From: an uncultured Porphyromonadaceae bacterium | GTDB lineage: Bacteria > Bacteroidota > Bacteroidia > Bacteroidales > UBA11471 | Assembly (NCBI GenBank): GCA_900547555.1 | Contig: URHG01000005.1 | Coordinates: 1-64,000 of the forward strand | Direction: 5' to 3' | DNA length: 64,000 nucleotides | Shown here: one piece after another, positions 17,689 to 26,830 of the stretch | How positions within the stretch are numbered: the stretch's first letter is position 1 | Layout of the letters: every line of letters starts with the position of its first letter | The notes under the pieces: generated by a model | Told to the model about the DNA's origin: nothing | What the model saw: the letters and a program-made list of their open reading frames with translations, nothing else | The model's database searches: none | Program-made: the position numbers and the translations under genes

Positions 17689-18840
17689 TCACTTATCGAA
17701 ACGAGCCTTTATCTGATTCCTCACGGGATAAGCATACATTTCGAGCAAACGCTCCCGCAAAAAAGATTCATCTTTGCCGGGTATATCTATTTTATCGATA
17801 CGGCTTTGCAGATAACGATCAAATTCATCTTTCTCTTTCCCTGTATAATAGCCCGACATCGAACCCTCTCCCCACAATTCGTCATAAGCGACATAATTTC
17901 CCGGATATAAATGATAATGGGCATGTATCGACTCGTCGATAATATGTCCGACAGCAACGGCCAACTCCGACCGGGGAGTTCCCGAAGGTATCCGTTCAAG
18001 AAGAGGGCCGACAGGAGAAGCCGCCTCGAAATGTATCCGGCCTTTATATCCCGTAATACCGGTAGCCATATTTTTCAAATCGTCGGAAGGCTGTTTCTTG
18101 TATCCGGCATCATCGCGTTTGAGCTGCATCTCCTGCGCTTTGAGATAATCACAAGGATCATACTCATAAGAAATGGCAACCGGAACGAGATTCAAAGCCC
18201 GGATATTGGAAAGGAAATCTCCTCCTCCGCTTAAAGCGAACATCTTCACGAGGCTTTCCTGCGTACGATCGTCGGAGTTCTTGGCCCGACCTTCCCGCTG
18301 GGCAATCCATATCGACTGTTTCTTATCCCGTATGGCGTGGTGCATATAGGCAGAAAGGCGACAAGACACTTCGAGCATCTGTCGACGAGAGACACTCCGA
18401 TTGACGATAAAACTTTTATTCAGCCGCACAAAATCGACAATCCAGGGATAAATCAACAAATTATCTCCTATGGCTATTTCACAAGTATCAAATTCATTGG
18501 CATGCAATACGACATTGAGAAAAGCCGAGTCGAGCGTAATATCCCGATGATTGGATATATAGGTATAACACCCCTGCGGCGAAAGTCCGGAAAAACCGGC
18601 ATGGGTCAACCCGGCCGATGTATTCTTTGCCAACGCATTCAGAAATGGCAAAGCCAACTGCAACTGGAAATCATCGACGGTACGACAGGCCGACAATATG
18701 CGAAGAAACGCTTCCGTATCAGGAACTACATAAGCTATTGCCTTACAAAAAAGCTCCTCCTTACACAACCGCTCCGCTGCCGCCGCAACTTCTTCTCCTT
18801 CATAGGGACGTATCTCGTCGAAATCGAATGTCTGTTCCAT
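17689..18840 (-). CDS. Glycerol acyltransferase-like (PlsC/LPLAT superfamily) protein
   Basis: About 383 aa. The LPLAT catalytic block appears as SNHRDITLDSAF near residue 97, and an acceptor-site block IAQREGRAKNSDDRT follows near 188. These support an acyl-CoA or acyl-ACP dependent acyltransferase. The long C-terminal half (residues ~230-383) has no motif I recognise. The frame extends to a TTG at 18879, overlapping the ddl stop, but the ATG at 18840 is preferred. It is the last gene of the PASTA-rluD-ddl operon. The specific lipid acceptor is unknown. Confidence 0.8.
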   Translation of the reverse strand: MEQTFDFDEIRPYEGEEVAAAAERLCKEELFCKAIAYVVPDTEAFLRILSACRTVDDFQLQLALPFLNALAKNTSAGLTHAGFSGLSPQGCYTYISNHRDITLDSAFLNVVLHANEFDTCEIAIGDNLLIYPWIVDFVRLNKSFIVNRSVSRRQMLEVSCRLSAYMHHAIRDKKQSIWIAQREGRAKNSDDRTQESLVKMFALSGGGDFLSNIRALNLVPVAISYEYDPCDYLKAQEMQLKRDDAGYKKQPSDDLKNMATGITGYKGRIHFEAASPVGPLLERIPSGTPRSELAVAVGHIIDESIHAHYHLYPGNYVAYDELWGEGSMSGYYTGKEKDEFDRYLQSRIDKIDIPGKDESFLRERLLEMYAYPVRNQIKARFDK

Positions 18841-18875
18841 AAAATATCGGGAATTGGAATTTTTTCTTGCAATCT

Positions 18876-19865
18876 TCAACGGTGTGATAATTCCGTCTCA
18901 ATCAAATCGGTCAACACGCTTTTCATATCAAGACCGGCCGCACGCACCTGCTGGGGAATAAAGCTGGTAACTGTCATGCCGGGTGTCGTATTGACTTCGA
19001 GCAAATAAGGCGTGTCGTCTACGATAATATAATCGGCCCGGATAATTCCTTTACACCCTATGCTGTCGTAGATGCGGGCGGTAAGTTCTTGTATCTCGCG
19101 GGTCAACTCATCGGAGATACGGGCAGGGGTAATCTCCTCGACCCTCGATGCCGTGTATTTGGCTTCATAATCGAAAAATTCATTTTTACTGATTACTTCC
19201 GTTACCGGCAATGCAGTCATTCCCGACTGTGTCTTATAACAACCGCAAGAGACTTCCGTACCCGACAGGAACGACTCGACAAGTACCTCGCCGTCATCTT
19301 CGGCACGGGCAGCCGCTATGGCAGGAAGTACCTCATCGAGGGTTTTCACTTTGGTCGTACCGAAACTCGACCCCCCTTGATTGGGCTTGATAAAGCAAGG
19401 AAACCCTACCGCATCGGCCACCTGTTGCGGAGTAACCTCTTCACCGGCTCCGATACGCAATGCCTTGGCAACATGGAAACCGAGCTGAGAAAGGAACCGG
19501 TTACAGATAAACTTATTGAAAGTAAGTGCAGCGGCAAACACCCCGCAACAAGAATAGGGAATGCCCAACATATCGAAATAACCCTGCAAAATACCATTTT
19601 CTCCGGGATCTCCGTGTATAGTTATATAAGCCAGATCGAAAAGAATCTTTTCTCCTCCATATACAAACGAAAAATCGCTGCGATCGATATCTATCGGACT
19701 TTCCCCGTCGAGCTCCACTGTCCAACGATCACGCTCTATATCCACCATATAAATGGCATAACGCTCGGCATCGAGAAACGAAGCAATTCCTTGTGCACTA
19801 CGGCGCGAAACGACATTCTCGGAAGAATATCCTCCGAAAACCACGGCAATATTACGTTTTTTCAT
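18876..19865 (-). CDS. ddl: D-alanine--D-alanine ligase
   Basis: ATP-grasp enzyme that makes the D-Ala-D-Ala dipeptide for peptidoglycan. The 329-aa protein has the N-terminal VVFGGYSSEN loop, the HGDPGENG motif near residue 85, the ATP-binding CFIKPNQGGSSFGTTKV near 150, and the C-terminal DYIIVDDTPYLLEVNTTPGMT with the metal-binding E and N. The vancomycin-type determinants are not implied. An upstream TTG at 19877 is possible; ATG at 19865 is preferred. It lies 51 bases after rluD in the same operon. Confidence 0.95.
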   Translation of the reverse strand: MKKRNIAVVFGGYSSENVVSRRSAQGIASFLDAERYAIYMVDIERDRWTVELDGESPIDIDRSDFSFVYGGEKILFDLAYITIHGDPGENGILQGYFDMLGIPYSCCGVFAAALTFNKFICNRFLSQLGFHVAKALRIGAGEEVTPQQVADAVGFPCFIKPNQGGSSFGTTKVKTLDEVLPAIAAARAEDDGEVLVESFLSGTEVSCGCYKTQSGMTALPVTEVISKNEFFDYEAKYTASRVEEITPARISDELTREIQELTARIYDSIGCKGIIRADYIIVDDTPYLLEVNTTPGMTVTSFIPQQVRAAGLDMKSVLTDLIETELSHR

Positions 19866-19916
19866 TGTTTTACTCAAAATAATTGCACTCTATATAATTC
19901 GTGATAAATCTTATAT

Positions 19917-20978
19917 TCAACCGATTACTTCCCTGCTACCTGCATAAGTACGCCACCGGTCGATAAGGGCGGTCATATCGGCAGGTAACTCCGAATCGAA
20001 AAAAAGCGTCTTTCCGGTCGACGGATGAACAAATCCCAATGTCTTGGCATGTAACGCCTGCCGAGGACATAACTCGAAACAATTATGCACAAACTGTTTA
20101 TACTTGGCAAACGTCGTTCCTTTAAGAATTTCATTTCCGCCATATCGGGCATCGTTGAAAAGCGTATGTCCTATATATTTCATGTGCACCCTTATCTGAT
20201 GGGTACGACCGGTCTCCAAGCGACATTCCACAAGCGAAACATACCCCAGCTGTTCAAGCACCGTATAATGCGTAACCGCTGTTTTCCCCTGACTCCCGTC
20301 GGGAAAAACGGTCATCTGCAAACGATCTTTCGGGTTACGGCCGATATTCCCCTCGATACGTCCGGAGGCTTCTTCCATACGCCCCCAGACCAACGCCACA
20401 TACTTACGTTGCGTCGTTTTCTCAAAAAACTGTTTTCCGAGGGAGGTTTTGGCTTCGGGCGTTTTTGCGATAACCAGCAAACCCGAAGTATCTTTGTCAA
20501 TACGGTGCACGAATCCCAGCCGAGGATCGGTTACATCGAAATCGGGATCATCTTTAAATCGATAAGCCAATGCATTGAGTAGCGTCCCTGTATAATTTCC
20601 ATGTCCCGGATGAACGACCAATCCGGCCGGTTTATTCACGACCAGCACTTCACGGTCTTCATATACGACATCGAGAGGAATATCCTCGGGTAGAATTTCA
20701 TTTTCATAGGGAGGCCGATCCATGACAATGGAAACGACATCGAGCGGTTTTATCCGGTAATTCGATTTCACCGGTTTTCCGTTCACCAAAATACAACCGG
20801 CCTCGGCTGCCTGCTGTATCCGGTTACGGGAAACATTTCCCGTACGGGCAACAAGAAACTTATCGATACGCAACAAATCCTGCCCCTTATCTGCGACGAA
20901 CTTATAATGCTCGTACATCTGCCGGGTATCCCCGTCGTCAAGCTCTATATCATCGTCATATTTATTCTCGTCTTCCAT
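19917..20978 (-). CDS. rluD: RluA-family 23S rRNA pseudouridine synthase with S4 domain
   Basis: Isomerises uridine in 23S rRNA; RluD acts on helix 69. The 353-aa protein has an N-terminal S4 RNA-binding domain at ~33-95 (LLRIDKFLVARTGNVSRNRI and VNGKPVKSNYRIK), then the catalytic domain with the signature LGFVHRIDKDTSGLLV near residue 155, where the Asp of HRIDKDTSG is the catalytic nucleophile. Its assignment as RluD rather than another RluA member rests on the S4 domain and the operon position between PASTA and ddl genes. Confidence 0.88.
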   Translation of the reverse strand: MEDENKYDDDIELDDGDTRQMYEHYKFVADKGQDLLRIDKFLVARTGNVSRNRIQQAAEAGCILVNGKPVKSNYRIKPLDVVSIVMDRPPYENEILPEDIPLDVVYEDREVLVVNKPAGLVVHPGHGNYTGTLLNALAYRFKDDPDFDVTDPRLGFVHRIDKDTSGLLVIAKTPEAKTSLGKQFFEKTTQRKYVALVWGRMEEASGRIEGNIGRNPKDRLQMTVFPDGSQGKTAVTHYTVLEQLGYVSLVECRLETGRTHQIRVHMKYIGHTLFNDARYGGNEILKGTTFAKYKQFVHNCFELCPRQALHAKTLGFVHPSTGKTLFFDSELPADMTALIDRWRTYAGSREVIG

Positions 20979-20989
20979 GTCGGAACGAG

Positions 20990-21637
20990 TTAAAAATCCG
21001 GTAAAACTAAGGTTTCCACAGAAAGAGAATCGACCATCAACGAATCCGCAGCCAACGAGTCTTTCGAGGCTATAACTTTCCGGGTCGGGGCATACACACC
21101 GTTACCGACAGAAAACGTAATGCGAGCCGTTACGGGCAGGCGATCTCCGGCCTCGACAGGACGGCCGTCGGCCATTACATTCAAGACCAAGTCTTTATAC
21201 TCGGAGTTCCAATAAATAATTTGCGGTGCAGAAAGGCCCAACCCCTTGACAATGGCCTCGGCCTGACGATACGAAAGATTCCGCAACTCGGGAACCGCAA
21301 TTTTACGGGGACTCAACGCATTTATGGTCAAATATATCGTACGACCGTGTTTCACGGTACTTCCGGCACGGGGCACTTGATCAAGAACAATGCCTTTGGC
21401 CATACCCTCGATATACATCGAGTCTATTACCGTCGAGCGCATACCACCTTCCGATAAAGCGATGTCGGCATCGAGATAATACAATCCGCAGACATCGGGC
21501 ACTTCCGCTGCATCTCCATGCCGCGTATAGTGATCGAGCCAAAAGAAAAGGGCGACGACAGCCAAAACAGCCACCGCCAACATGATAAGGATATGCAATC
21601 CGAGCGATAAAAAACGAATACGCACTTTCACAACCAC
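20990..21637 (-). CDS. PASTA-domain membrane protein
   Basis: A 215-aa protein with one N-terminal transmembrane helix at ~11-33 and two to three PASTA units after it (VPDVCGLYYLDADIAL, VPELRNLSYRQAEAIVKGL). PASTA domains bind peptidoglycan fragments or muropeptides; no kinase or transpeptidase domain is attached here. The start codon is GTG at 21637. It is the first gene of the leftward PASTA-rluD-ddl-acyltransferase operon, whose neighbours point to cell-wall growth. A -7-like TATCTTTG lies at 21659-21666 on the minus strand. Confidence 0.85.
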   Translation of the reverse strand: MVVKVRIRFLSLGLHILIMLAVAVLAVVALFFWLDHYTRHGDAAEVPDVCGLYYLDADIALSEGGMRSTVIDSMYIEGMAKGIVLDQVPRAGSTVKHGRTIYLTINALSPRKIAVPELRNLSYRQAEAIVKGLGLSAPQIIYWNSEYKDLVLNVMADGRPVEAGDRLPVTARITFSVGNGVYAPTRKVIASKDSLAADSLMVDSLSVETLVLPDF

Positions 21638-21658
21638 TTATTTTACCTAAGAATGCTG

Positions 21659-21666
21659 CAAAGATA
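21659..21666 (-). promoter_or_regulatory. -7 box for the PASTA-rluD-ddl operon
   Basis: Minus-strand TATCTTTG 22 bases before the GTG start; no TTTG at the expected upstream spacing. Confidence 0.5.
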
Positions 21667-21775
21667 ACATAATTTCAAAGGAAAATCGGGTATATCTATT
21701 TATTTTGCCGAAGAAATTTCTAAAATGTATCTGATAAAAAAAGCGCACCAATCGTTTTTTACCACAGAAAGTGAT

Positions 21776-21783
21776 TATCTTTG
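21776..21783 (+). promoter_or_regulatory. -7 box for the coiled-coil protein gene
   Basis: TATCTTTG, 125 bases before the start codon, with no clear -33 partner. Confidence 0.45.
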
Positions 21784-21907
21784 CCTTGAAGTAGGGTCTT
21801 TCTTGTTGGCTAACAAGAGAAAAGAAATTTTCCATTCACAGCACAACGGGACACCCTTGCTCATTTTCCAAATTCAAAATTTTCGCTAATTCCAAATACA
21901 ATCAAGA

Positions 21908-22804
21908 ATGAAAAAGCAGGTCTCAATCATTTGGCTTATTATCAGCGCCGTTCTGATAATACTCACAGGTGCTCTTCTTGCATACGTCTATTGGCAACGG
22001 TCGGAAATGAGAAATTTCAAAGAACAGATAAATATAGAAAACGAACGGGAAAAACTCGAAGAAGAATATACGGCAATCTTCCAAGAATACAGACAATACG
22101 AAAACAACAGGGTATGGATCAACAACGACTCTCTGATACAGAAACTCGACCGGGAAAAAACAAGAGTCCAACGCCTGCTTGAAGAGCTGCGCAACCGGAA
22201 AAACATAGATGCGCTCACCATAGATTCTCTACACGAGGAATTACAACACTTGCGTAATAACATCAAAATCTATCAAACGACCATCGACTCGCTCAATAGG
22301 GAGAACCGACAACTACAAGCCGAAAAAAACGATGCGCTTTCGCGTTACCAAAAAGCTACCCGAGAAGCAAACCAATTACAAAAAGACAATCACGAACTGA
22401 ACGAGAAAGTCAATTTGGCCGCCCGGCTCGAAGCGGTCAACATCGAAATACGCACATTGAACAAACGAGGTAGGAACAGTACCGACAAAGATAAAATAAC
22501 CCGGTTGAAAATAAATTTCTCCATCGCCCGAAATACAATGACCCCTACCGGAGAAAAAAGAATTTACGTATGCATCAAGAAACCCGACGGTACTACGCTG
22601 GTCAAAGATCGGGGCAATACATTTCTCTCGGGAGATAAAGAATATTACTACTCCCTGCAACAAATTATCGATTACACCGGAAACGACGAAAAAATGTACT
22701 TTACATGGCAAGTCGAAGAATACTTGCCCTCCGGACTCTACCATATCGATATATTTGCCGATAATCAGCTTATTGGAACAGAGAGTTTTTCTTTGAACGA
22801 TTAA
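21908..22804 (+). CDS. Membrane-anchored coiled-coil protein, function unknown
   Basis: A 298-aa protein with one N-terminal transmembrane helix (~7-28), then about 150 residues of charged heptad-like coiled coil (EEEYTAIFQEYRQYE and HEELQHLRNNIKIYQ), and a C-terminal ~105-residue strand-rich domain (TGEKRIYVCIKKPDG and GLYHIDIFADNQLIG). Related hypothetical proteins occur in Bacteroidales. The topology suggests the coil and C-terminal domain face the periplasm. It stands alone between the PASTA operon and the export operon; no partner is evident. Confidence 0.6.
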   Translation: MKKQVSIIWLIISAVLIILTGALLAYVYWQRSEMRNFKEQINIENEREKLEEEYTAIFQEYRQYENNRVWINNDSLIQKLDREKTRVQRLLEELRNRKNIDALTIDSLHEELQHLRNNIKIYQTTIDSLNRENRQLQAEKNDALSRYQKATREANQLQKDNHELNEKVNLAARLEAVNIEIRTLNKRGRNSTDKDKITRLKINFSIARNTMTPTGEKRIYVCIKKPDGTTLVKDRGNTFLSGDKEYYYSLQQIIDYTGNDEKMYFTWQVEEYLPSGLYHIDIFADNQLIGTESFSLND

Positions 22805-22830
22805 TCCTGCGACTATCTACTCATTGTTTT

Positions 22831-22861
22831 ATTCGAGATCGAATTGTTCGATTTGTCGAAT
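22831..22861. repeat. Dyad element downstream of the coiled-coil gene
   Basis: Arms ATTCGA-ATCGAA and TTCGAT-TCGAAT around a 3-base loop, with 1- and 3-base bulges. It is 27 bases after the stop codon and has no T-run. It may be a protein-binding site or weak hairpin. Confidence 0.35.
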
Positions 22862-22952
22862 ACTATCTCCTATTGGGAATAAACCTGTGAAAATAGGTAA
22901 AATAGGTAAAATCTATCGCTGAAAAACGGATAAAAAGCCAAATTAAAAATTC

Positions 22953-22960
22953 TATATTTG
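22953..22960 (+). promoter_or_regulatory. -7 box for the TolC/HlyD/ABC-2 operon
   Basis: TATATTTG fits TAnnTTTG; no TTTG at the ideal distance. The leader to the TolC gene start is about 155 bases. The rest of the 316-base gap (22805-23120) shows only the dyad at 22831-22861 and short direct repeats of ATAGGTAAA near 22894. Confidence 0.45.
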
Positions 22961-23120
22961 CCTCCACAAAAAAAAGAATAAGCGAACAATCTCACTTCAA
23001 TTTCGGGAAAGAAGCGGCTTTTCAACCGTAAAGAAAAAACCAATTGAAAAATATCGACTCCTTTTCCAACAAATAGAGGCATAAAATTGTATATAAAGAT
23101 AAACATCAATAAACGAAAAA

Positions 23121-24578
23121 ATGAAAAAGCGTATCCTCATAGGTGTTCTCGGCCTGCTCACCGCCATACCGTTTTGGGCACAACAGCCGCTTACCCTCGA
23201 CTCTTGCCGGCAAATGGCTCTGCGCAACAACAAACAACTGCGTATGGCCGAAGCCAAAATAAATGCAGCACATTACAATCGTAAAGCAGCATTTACGGCT
23301 TACCTGCCGGGCATAGATGTTACCGGAGGGTATATCTACAATTCCCGGGAAATATCGTTGCTCAACGACAATCTCAAAAATTCCCTGCCTCAAATGGGAA
23401 CGGCTTTAAGCCAATCGCTGACCGAAATAGCCGCAACGAATCCGGCTTTGGGACAACTGCTCGCTTCGCTCGGAAATCTCGATCTGGCCACTCCCCTCAA
23501 TAATGTCGGGCAGAGAATCGTCGACGAATTCCGTACAGATACTCGCAACATGTGGGCCGGAGCCGTAACGCTCACCCAGCCTATCTATATGGGCGGGAAA
23601 TTACGTGCATATAACAAAATAACCCGATATGCCGAGGAGTTGGCCAAAAGCCAGCAAAATACCGCCGCACAAGAAGTCGTGTACCAAGTAGACGAACTTT
23701 ACTGGCAGGTAGTATCGCTCACCTATAAAAAACAACTCGCCGAAAGTTATGTCGCACTCATCGATTCTCTGCAATACAACGTGCAGGCGATGATAGAAGA
23801 AGGTGTCGCTACACAATCGGACGGGCTGACGGTTGCCGTCAGAGCAAACGAAGCACAAATCACGCTCACACAAGTCGATAACGGATTGAGCCTCGCAAAA
23901 ATGGTACTCGCCCAAGTATGCGGCATGCCCATCGACAGTCAATTCTCGCTTTATGACGAAGTTACTCCCATCGAGAACAATACGCTGACAGCCCCGTCTG
24001 CTCCTCTCAACATGGAAAGCGTATTTGCCAACCGCAGTGAAATACAGAGTCTTTCTCTTGCAGAAAAGATTTACCACAACAAACAAAAAGTCGCTTTCTC
24101 GGGTATGTTGCCGACGGTCGCCCTCACCGGTAATTACATGATTTCAAACCCCAACCTATTCAACGGATTTGAAAAAGAATTCAAAGGGGTTTTCAACGTA
24201 GGCGTATTGGTGCGCATACCACTATTGCATTGGGGAGAGAATGTATACAAGTATAGAGCTGCCAAATCGGAAAGCCTCATCGCCCGCCTCGAAATGGAAG
24301 ACGCCAAAGAAAAAATCGAATTACAGGTCAACCAAGCGACATTCAAAGTCGACGAGGCACGAAAACGGCTCGGTATGACGGCTAAAAATCTCGAAAAAGC
24401 CGATGAGAACCTGCACAATGCACAAGTAGGATTCGGAGAAGGAGTCCTCACCACCGATAATGTTCTCGAAGCCCAAACGGCATGGCTAAAAGCTCAATCG
24501 GAGCATATCGATGCCGAAATAGATACCAAATTATGTGAGGTATATCTCTCCAAAGCTTTGGGAAATATGAAATACTAA
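23121..24578 (+). CDS. TolC family outer-membrane efflux protein
   Basis: A 485-aa outer-membrane channel. A signal peptide (cleaved near WAQ-QP) is followed by two repeats of the long amphipathic helix/strand pattern of TolC (DSCRQMALRNNKQLRMAEAKI and later LEMEDAKEKIELQVNQA). It is the first gene of a four-gene export operon with an HlyD adaptor and two ABC-2 permeases. Substrate unknown. Confidence 0.9.
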   Translation: MKKRILIGVLGLLTAIPFWAQQPLTLDSCRQMALRNNKQLRMAEAKINAAHYNRKAAFTAYLPGIDVTGGYIYNSREISLLNDNLKNSLPQMGTALSQSLTEIAATNPALGQLLASLGNLDLATPLNNVGQRIVDEFRTDTRNMWAGAVTLTQPIYMGGKLRAYNKITRYAEELAKSQQNTAAQEVVYQVDELYWQVVSLTYKKQLAESYVALIDSLQYNVQAMIEEGVATQSDGLTVAVRANEAQITLTQVDNGLSLAKMVLAQVCGMPIDSQFSLYDEVTPIENNTLTAPSAPLNMESVFANRSEIQSLSLAEKIYHNKQKVAFSGMLPTVALTGNYMISNPNLFNGFEKEFKGVFNVGVLVRIPLLHWGENVYKYRAAKSESLIARLEMEDAKEKIELQVNQATFKVDEARKRLGMTAKNLEKADENLHNAQVGFGEGVLTTDNVLEAQTAWLKAQSEHIDAEIDTKLCEVYLSKALGNMKY

Positions 24579-24612
24579 TTTTCTGACGTCAAATCAAAAA
24601 AAACGACATACA

Positions 24613-25617
24613 ATGGATACTCCTAAAAGAGACAAAGAAAAAGGCTTGACCATCGGATTGGTAGCCATTATCATCGTCATTGTGATTCTCGCCCTCATCG
24701 GATTTTTCCTTTTGGAACCGAGAACCGAGACCATACAAGGACAAGCCGAAGCCACACAAATACGCATATCCGGTAAACTACCGGGCCGCATCGCCGAATA
24801 CTGGGTGGAAGAAGGACAACATGTACACCAAGGCGATACATTGGTACGTATCTCATCACCCGACGCCGAAGCCAAGCTCATGCAAGCCTCGGCAATGGAA
24901 AGTGTATACAAAGCCACAAACGAGAAAGTCGATAAAGGGGCACGCAGTGAAATCATTCAAGCGGCCTACGACATGTGGCAACAAGCGATAGCCGGGCTCG
25001 AAATAGCAAAAAAATCTTTCGACCGCATGGAAGCCCTCTACCTGAAAGGCGTCGTTTCGGCACAAAAACGAGATGAAGCCGAAGCCCAATACAAAGCTAT
25101 GGTAGCAACAGAAAGTGCAGCCCGTTCGCAATACGAAATGGCACGCAACGGCGCCCAAATCGAAGACAAAGAAGCGGCAGCCGCTATGGTACGTGCCGCG
25201 CAAGGGAGTGTAGATCAGGTAAAATCGGTCCTCGCCTACTCATACCTGACCGCCCCTATCGACGGAGAAATATCGGAAATATTTCCCCACGTCAGCGAAC
25301 TGGTAGGAACCGGCGCCCCCATCATGAATATATTGGAGCTCAACGACATGTGGGTAACCTTCAACGTCAGAGAAGAACTTTTACAGGATTTCACCATGGG
25401 AAAAGAGATACAAGCCGTTATCCCTGCACTCGGGAACAAAGAAGTTACGCTCAAAATTTACTTCATCAAAGATATGGGCACATACGCCGTATGGCGCGCC
25501 ACAAAAGCAACAGGAGGATACGATGCTCGCACGTTCCAAATCAAAGCTCGCCCTACGGTCAAGATAGAAAATTTGCGTCCGGGAATGTCGGTCCTCGTAA
25601 AGAAATCGCACGATTAA
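24613..25617 (+). CDS. HlyD-family periplasmic adaptor (membrane fusion protein)
   Basis: A 334-aa protein with one N-terminal transmembrane helix at ~14-36. A biotinyl-lipoyl-like half (EATQIRISGKLPGRIAEYWV and VEEGQHVHQGDTLVRI) precedes a coiled-coil hairpin (~residues 90-200) and the second lipoyl half (YSYLTAPIDGEISEIF). It links the inner-membrane permeases to the TolC channel. The gene lies 34 bases after the TolC gene and 13 before the first permease. Confidence 0.9.
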   Translation: MDTPKRDKEKGLTIGLVAIIIVIVILALIGFFLLEPRTETIQGQAEATQIRISGKLPGRIAEYWVEEGQHVHQGDTLVRISSPDAEAKLMQASAMESVYKATNEKVDKGARSEIIQAAYDMWQQAIAGLEIAKKSFDRMEALYLKGVVSAQKRDEAEAQYKAMVATESAARSQYEMARNGAQIEDKEAAAAMVRAAQGSVDQVKSVLAYSYLTAPIDGEISEIFPHVSELVGTGAPIMNILELNDMWVTFNVREELLQDFTMGKEIQAVIPALGNKEVTLKIYFIKDMGTYAVWRATKATGGYDARTFQIKARPTVKIENLRPGMSVLVKKSHD

Positions 25618-25630
25618 AAAAATATCCGTC

Positions 25631-26812
25631 ATGGGGAAATTCGTAACAGGTCCAAAAATACTGTGGAAGGTAATCGTCAGGGAGTTGCACCAACTGGTGT
25701 CGCGCCCCATTTACCTATTCTCTATCGTTATCGCGCCATTGCTGAGTTACGCATTCTTCCTCTCGCTGATGGACAACGGCCTGCCCGAAGAATTGCCCAC
25801 CGCAATAGTCGACCTCGACCACTCGGCAACCTCACGTAATCTCACTCGCCAATTTACTACCGTCAGCTCGCTCTCCATAACAACAGAATATACCAGTTTT
25901 ACCGAAGCGAGAAAGGCAATGCAAAAAAGCGAAATTTTCGGATTCGTAATCATACCGCCGTCTTTCGAAGCCGACCTTTACGCCAACCGCAGGCCAGAAA
26001 TCTCTTATTATACCAACAGCGCGTATTTCATACCCAGCGCACTGGAATTCCGCAGCTTCAAGACGACAACAACACTTGCAGCCGCAGCAGCGGTACAGCA
26101 GACACTGCTCGCCCGGGGGGAATACGAACGCGACATCATGCCACAAATACAACCCATTACCGTAGATATGCACCCTCTGGGCAACCCGTGGACCAATTAT
26201 TCAATCTATCTCAACAATACGTTTCTTCCCGGCATACTCGAAGTCATCATACTGCTTACGACCATTTTCTCTATCGGGTCAGAAATAAAACACGCCACAT
26301 CGAGAGAATGGCTGAGAACCGCCGATGACAACATATTGCTGGCGATTACCGGTAAACTGTTACCCCAAACGATATTGTTTTTTATCATGGGAGCCTTATG
26401 CCAGTCCCTGCTCTACGGATATTTTCAATTCCCGTTGCAAAACGGCATTTGGCCTATGTTGGCCGCCATGCTGCTCTTTGTCATGGCGTTGCAGGGATTG
26501 AGCATTTTTTTCATCTGTATCGCCCCCTCTTTACGTATCGCATTGAGTATCGGCGGCCTTTTCGGTGTCGTATCATTCTCGCTGACGGGATTTTCATTCC
26601 CGGCCGAAGCCATGTATCCAGCATTCCATCTGCTTACCGATATTCTGCCTCTACGCCATTATTTCATCATATACGCCGACCAAGCCCTCAACGGTGTTCC
26701 TTTCTATTACAGTCGCATGCACTACATGGCACTGTTTATATATATTCTTTTGGCTCTACCCTTCCTGCCCCTGCTCAAACGGGCACTGCGCAAGCAAGTG
26801 TACATCGCCTGA
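25631..26812 (+). CDS. ABC-2 type transporter permease (first)
   Basis: A 393-aa inner-membrane protein of the YhhJ/YbhR type. It has one N-terminal helix near 25-45, a large periplasmic loop of about 130 residues, and a cluster of five hydrophobic segments from ~185 to 385. Its own sequence has no Walker A motif. With the next gene it would form the membrane part of an exporter; no ATP-binding gene is present in the operon. Confidence 0.88.
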   Translation: MGKFVTGPKILWKVIVRELHQLVSRPIYLFSIVIAPLLSYAFFLSLMDNGLPEELPTAIVDLDHSATSRNLTRQFTTVSSLSITTEYTSFTEARKAMQKSEIFGFVIIPPSFEADLYANRRPEISYYTNSAYFIPSALEFRSFKTTTTLAAAAAVQQTLLARGEYERDIMPQIQPITVDMHPLGNPWTNYSIYLNNTFLPGILEVIILLTTIFSIGSEIKHATSREWLRTADDNILLAITGKLLPQTILFFIMGALCQSLLYGYFQFPLQNGIWPMLAAMLLFVMALQGLSIFFICIAPSLRIALSIGGLFGVVSFSLTGFSFPAEAMYPAFHLLTDILPLRHYFIIYADQALNGVPFYYSRMHYMALFIYILLALPFLPLLKRALRKQVYIA

Positions 26813-26830
26813 TTTCACAACTATACTGCA

